The position numbers were made by a program, and so were the translations under genes. DNA of 64,000 bases from Dyadobacter sp. CY326 (GTDB lineage Bacteria > Bacteroidota > Bacteroidia > Cytophagales > Spirosomataceae). Shown here piece by piece: positions 61,572-64,000 of this stretch. Location of the stretch: assembly GCF_021390515.1 (NCBI RefSeq), contig NZ_JAJUXI010000014.1, positions 1-64,000 of the forward strand, written 5' to 3'. Below the pieces are notes generated by a model. The model saw nothing but the letters and a program-made list of their open reading frames with translations, made no database searches and had not been told where the DNA came from. Positions within the stretch are counted from its first letter, which is position 1. The number at the start of each line of letters is the position of its first letter.

Positions 61572-62549
61572 ATGGCCAGAATCCTAACAGGCATTCAAAG
61601 TAGCGGGAGGCCCCATTTGGGGAATATTTTGGGAGCGATTGTTCCCGCGATTGAACTGTCAAAAAACCCGGAGAACGAATCTTTTTTTTTCATAGCAGAC
61701 CTGCATTCACTCGTATCGATCAAGGACGGACAATTGCGACACGAATATGCACGCGCCATTGCTGCAACCTGGCTTGCATTTGGTTTTGATTTCGAAAAAA
61801 ATATATTTTGGAGACAATCGAGGGTGCAGGAACACACTGAACTGGCTTGGTATTTAAATTGCTTCACGCCGTTTCCAATGCTGGCGAACGCAACGTCGTT
61901 CAAGGAAAAATCAGAAAAACTTGCCGATGTGAATGCTGGATTGTTCACATATCCTGTTTTGCAGGCCGCAGATATTTTACTTTATAATGCCAACATCATT
62001 CCCGTTGGCAAAGACCAGAAGCAGCATTTGGAAATGACAAAGGACATTGCCAATCGCTTCAATCAGATCGCAGGAGAAGACATTCTGGTGCTTCCCGAGC
62101 CACAGATCGACGAGCGCATTATGACCATTCCTGGCCTTGACGGACAGAAAATGAGCAAGTCTTACCATAATTACATTGATATTTTTCTTGCTGAAAATGA
62201 GTTGAAGAAAGTCATCAAAAAAATCGTTTCCGATTCGAAGGCCCTGGAAGAGCCCAAAGATCCGGAAAGTGATATCACATTTAAACTTTATAGCCTGCTC
62301 GCATCGGAAAGTGACGTGGAAACGATGCGTCAGCATTATCTGAATGGTGGTTATGGTTACGGACATGCTAAACAAGCGCTTTTGGAATGCATGCTCGATA
62401 AGTTCGCCGAGCCACGTCGCAAATTCAACTATTATATGGAGAATCCGGAAGAGCTCGAATCCATATTGACCACCGGAGAAAAAAAGGCGCGTGCGATTGC
62501 CCAGGACACCATTGCCAAAGTCCGTAAAGTATTGGGATTCAGCTCATGA
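61572..62549 (+). CDS. trpS: Tryptophanyl-tRNA synthetase
   Basis: The 325-residue class I synthetase has HLGN (HIGH motif) in IQSSGRPHLGNILGA, tryptophan-pocket residues in YPVLQAADILLYNAN and PVGKDQKQH, and KMSKS at DGQKMSKSYHNYI. It charges tRNA-Trp. The start of the PAP2 gene overlaps its stop (ATGA). Confidence 0.96.
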   Translation: MARILTGIQSSGRPHLGNILGAIVPAIELSKNPENESFFFIADLHSLVSIKDGQLRHEYARAIAATWLAFGFDFEKNIFWRQSRVQEHTELAWYLNCFTPFPMLANATSFKEKSEKLADVNAGLFTYPVLQAADILLYNANIIPVGKDQKQHLEMTKDIANRFNQIAGEDILVLPEPQIDERIMTIPGLDGQKMSKSYHNYIDIFLAENELKKVIKKIVSDSKALEEPKDPESDITFKLYSLLASESDVETMRQHYLNGGYGYGHAKQALLECMLDKFAEPRRKFNYYMENPEELESILTTGEKKARAIAQDTIAKVRKVLGFSS

Positions 62550-63121
62550 CAGAAGGTGTCGACATGCTGATCCATTATGATCAGGAGCTTTTTCTGTGGA
62601 TAAATGGTCATCACACGCCATGGCTCGACACGCTCATGTATTGGATTACGTATAAATACACCTGGGCGCCCATGTATGCGACTCTGATTGCATTGCATTT
62701 GCGAAAAGACTGGAAAAGAGGATTGATTCAAATCGCAGTTGTGCTGGTTGCGGTGATTATTGCCGACAAGATTACTTCGGGTTTCATGAAACCCTATTTC
62801 CTCAGATTCCGGCCGTGTCATGAGCCAGCGTTGCAGGGATTGGTGCATCAGGTGACCGGTTGCGGCGGACTATATGGGTTCGCCTCCTCTCATGCTTCAA
62901 CCAGTTTTGCAGTGGCGATTACCTGGTTTGTATTTTTGAGAACACGCTTCAATTATATGTGGGTTTTGTTCGTCTGGGCTGCAATTTACTCATATAGCAG
63001 GGTTTACGTAGGCGTACATTATCCTGCAGACATTATTATTGGGACCGCGATCGGACTGCTTGTTGGATGGCTCTGTCTCAAATTTTACCAGACTTTTTTG
63101 GCTAGATATTACCTTAATTGA
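62546..63121 (+). CDS. PAP2-family membrane phosphatase
   Basis: The 191-residue protein has the three PAP2 motifs: KPYFLRFRPC (KxxxxxxRP), YGFASSHASTS (xSxH, catalytic His) and SRVYVGVHYPADI (SRx5Hx3D). Five to six membrane helices surround the active site on the periplasmic side. It could be an undecaprenyl-pyrophosphate or phosphatidic acid phosphatase. It overlaps trpS by four bases, so they are coupled. Confidence 0.9.
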   Translation: MTEGVDMLIHYDQELFLWINGHHTPWLDTLMYWITYKYTWAPMYATLIALHLRKDWKRGLIQIAVVLVAVIIADKITSGFMKPYFLRFRPCHEPALQGLVHQVTGCGGLYGFASSHASTSFAVAITWFVFLRTRFNYMWVLFVWAAIYSYSRVYVGVHYPADIIIGTAIGLLVGWLCLKFYQTFLARYYLN

Positions 63122-63132
63122 TTGATTTTATA

Positions 63133-63140
63133 TAATTTTG
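63133..63140 (+). promoter_or_regulatory. -7 element (TAATTTTG) of prs
   Basis: An exact TAnnTTTG match 21 bases before the prs ATG; the -33 element is not clear. Confidence 0.4.
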
Positions 63141-63160
63141 CGCAAATTTTAGTTTGGCCA

Positions 63161-64000
63161 ATGGGTTCATTTAATACAGTAAAAATATTTTCGGGAAGTC
63201 AATCCGAGTATTTGGCCAAAGACATTGCCAGATATTATGGCAAAGAGCTCGGAGGATATACTTTGAGAAAATTCAGTGACGGAGAGCTTTCGCCCAGCTT
63301 TGAAGAATCAATCAGAGGCTGCGATGTTTTCCTGATCCAATCTACTTTTCCTCCGGCCGACAATTTACTAGAATTACTCCTAATGGTGGATGCCGCCCGT
63401 CGCGCTTCTGCACATTATGTGACCGTTGTAATCCCTTATTTCGGTTACGCCAGGCAAGATAGGAAAGACAAGCCGCGCGTGGCCATCGCTGCGAAAGTGG
63501 TTGCCAACCTGCTGACTTCCGTTGGCGTGGATCGCCTGATGACGGTTGATTTGCACGCTGGACAGATCCAGGGCTTTTTCGATTTGCCCGTTGACCACCT
63601 TGAAGGAACTTCGATTTTTGTTCCTTATATCAAATCCCTGAATCTAAAAAACCTGCTTATTGCGTCTCCCGATATGGGCGGGGCAGCCCGGGCACGAAAT
63701 TTTGCTAAATTTTTAAATGTCGACATGATCCTTTGCGATAAGCATCGGAAACGGGCGAATGAAATTGCCAGCATGCAGGTGATCGGGGACGTTGAAGGAA
63801 TGGATGTCGTGTTGGTGGATGACTTGATCGACACCGGTGGAACGCTCTGTAAAGCGGCCGAATTGATCATGGAAAAAGGAGCAAATTCGGTGCGCGCCAT
63901 TAGTACTCACGCAATTATGTCGGGAAAAGCGCACGAAAACATTGCCAATTCTGTTCTTGAAGAATTGATCATCACCGATACAATTCCTTTGAAGCAACAA
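63161..64000 (+). CDS. prs: Ribose-phosphate pyrophosphokinase (3' end outside window)
   Basis: The ATG at 63161 opens a frame that runs to the window end (280 residues seen of an expected 310 or so). KIFSGSQSEYLAKDIARYYG, RKFSDGELSPSFEESIRG, VIPYFGYARQDRKD with the flexible-loop Arg and Lys, MTVDLHAGQIQGFFD and the PRPP loop VLVDDLIDTGGTL are textbook PRPP synthetase motifs. It makes PRPP from ribose 5-phosphate and ATP for nucleotides, His and Trp. No frame problem is visible. Confidence 0.96.
   Translation, partial: MGSFNTVKIFSGSQSEYLAKDIARYYGKELGGYTLRKFSDGELSPSFEESIRGCDVFLIQSTFPPADNLLELLLMVDAARRASAHYVTVVIPYFGYARQDRKDKPRVAIAAKVVANLLTSVGVDRLMTVDLHAGQIQGFFDLPVDHLEGTSIFVPYIKSLNLKNLLIASPDMGGAARARNFAKFLNVDMILCDKHRKRANEIASMQVIGDVEGMDVVLVDDLIDTGGTLCKAAELIMEKGANSVRAISTHAIMSGKAHENIANSVLEELIITDTIPLKQQ

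Overview
The window reads as chromosomal DNA of a Bacteroidota bacterium, most likely order Cytophagales; a Dyadobacter-like genome is my guess from gene content, not something I could test. Supporting signs are two giant repeat proteins ending in type IX secretion (T9SS) sorting domains, gliding protein GldC, a GSIII-type glutamine synthetase, the long IspG form, a TrhO tRNA hydroxylase, and promoters that fit the Bacteroidota consensus TTG-N19-TAnnTTTG instead of -35/-10 boxes. No phage, transposase, CRISPR or rRNA was found. One tRNA-Leu(GAG) is present.

Layout. 1-6250: two tandem surface-protein genes built from 270-bp repeats; the first also has a nearly identical 810-bp higher-order repeat. 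6400-9550: YCII/ECF42 sigma pair, DoxX-like protein, lone glycosyltransferase. 9600-17350: tRNA-Leu, deoxynucleoside kinase, TrhO, GNAT, SurE, GH3-like ligase, LysE exporter, Nudix hydrolase, a cysteine-tailed CDF transporter. 17375-23503: two Tat-type sugar enzymes, overlapping pterin genes queD-folE, and a compact operon GH109-like enzyme / sugar MFS permease / GHMP kinase that may salvage GalNAc or a related sugar. 23577-32631: IspG, a 59-residue membrane protein overlapping an MmcQ/YjbR gene, GldC, DUF4197, CinA, then a tightly coupled run of 2-oxoacid dehydrogenase E2, 5'(3')-nucleotidase, response regulator and histidine kinase. 32863-46263: desaturase, DUF4159, RsmE, then nitrogen assimilation (GSII, an acidic unknown, GSIII, and a porin-ammonium transporter operon) interleaved with an LTA-synthase-like enzyme and MtaB, ending with a ferredoxin.

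46392-54880 is the most unusual part. A short LuxC-like acyl-CoA reductase and two divergent alpha/beta hydrolases lead into a same-strand run: hydrolase, ATP-grasp ligase, GCS2/YbdK-type carboxylate-amine ligase, class I glutamine amidotransferase, a second ATP-grasp protein that looks circularly permuted, and a class III aminotransferase. This looks like an uncharacterised pathway that joins amino acids or amines through amide bonds. It is the best candidate here for an undescribed system.

54883-64000: mutarotase-like protein, a HicAB toxin-antitoxin pair with a palindromic control region, thioredoxin, DNA polymerase III alpha, DUF2461, an orphan antitoxin-like small protein, TrpS, a PAP2 phosphatase and the start of PRPP synthetase, which runs off the window end. 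The first gene likewise begins before the window.
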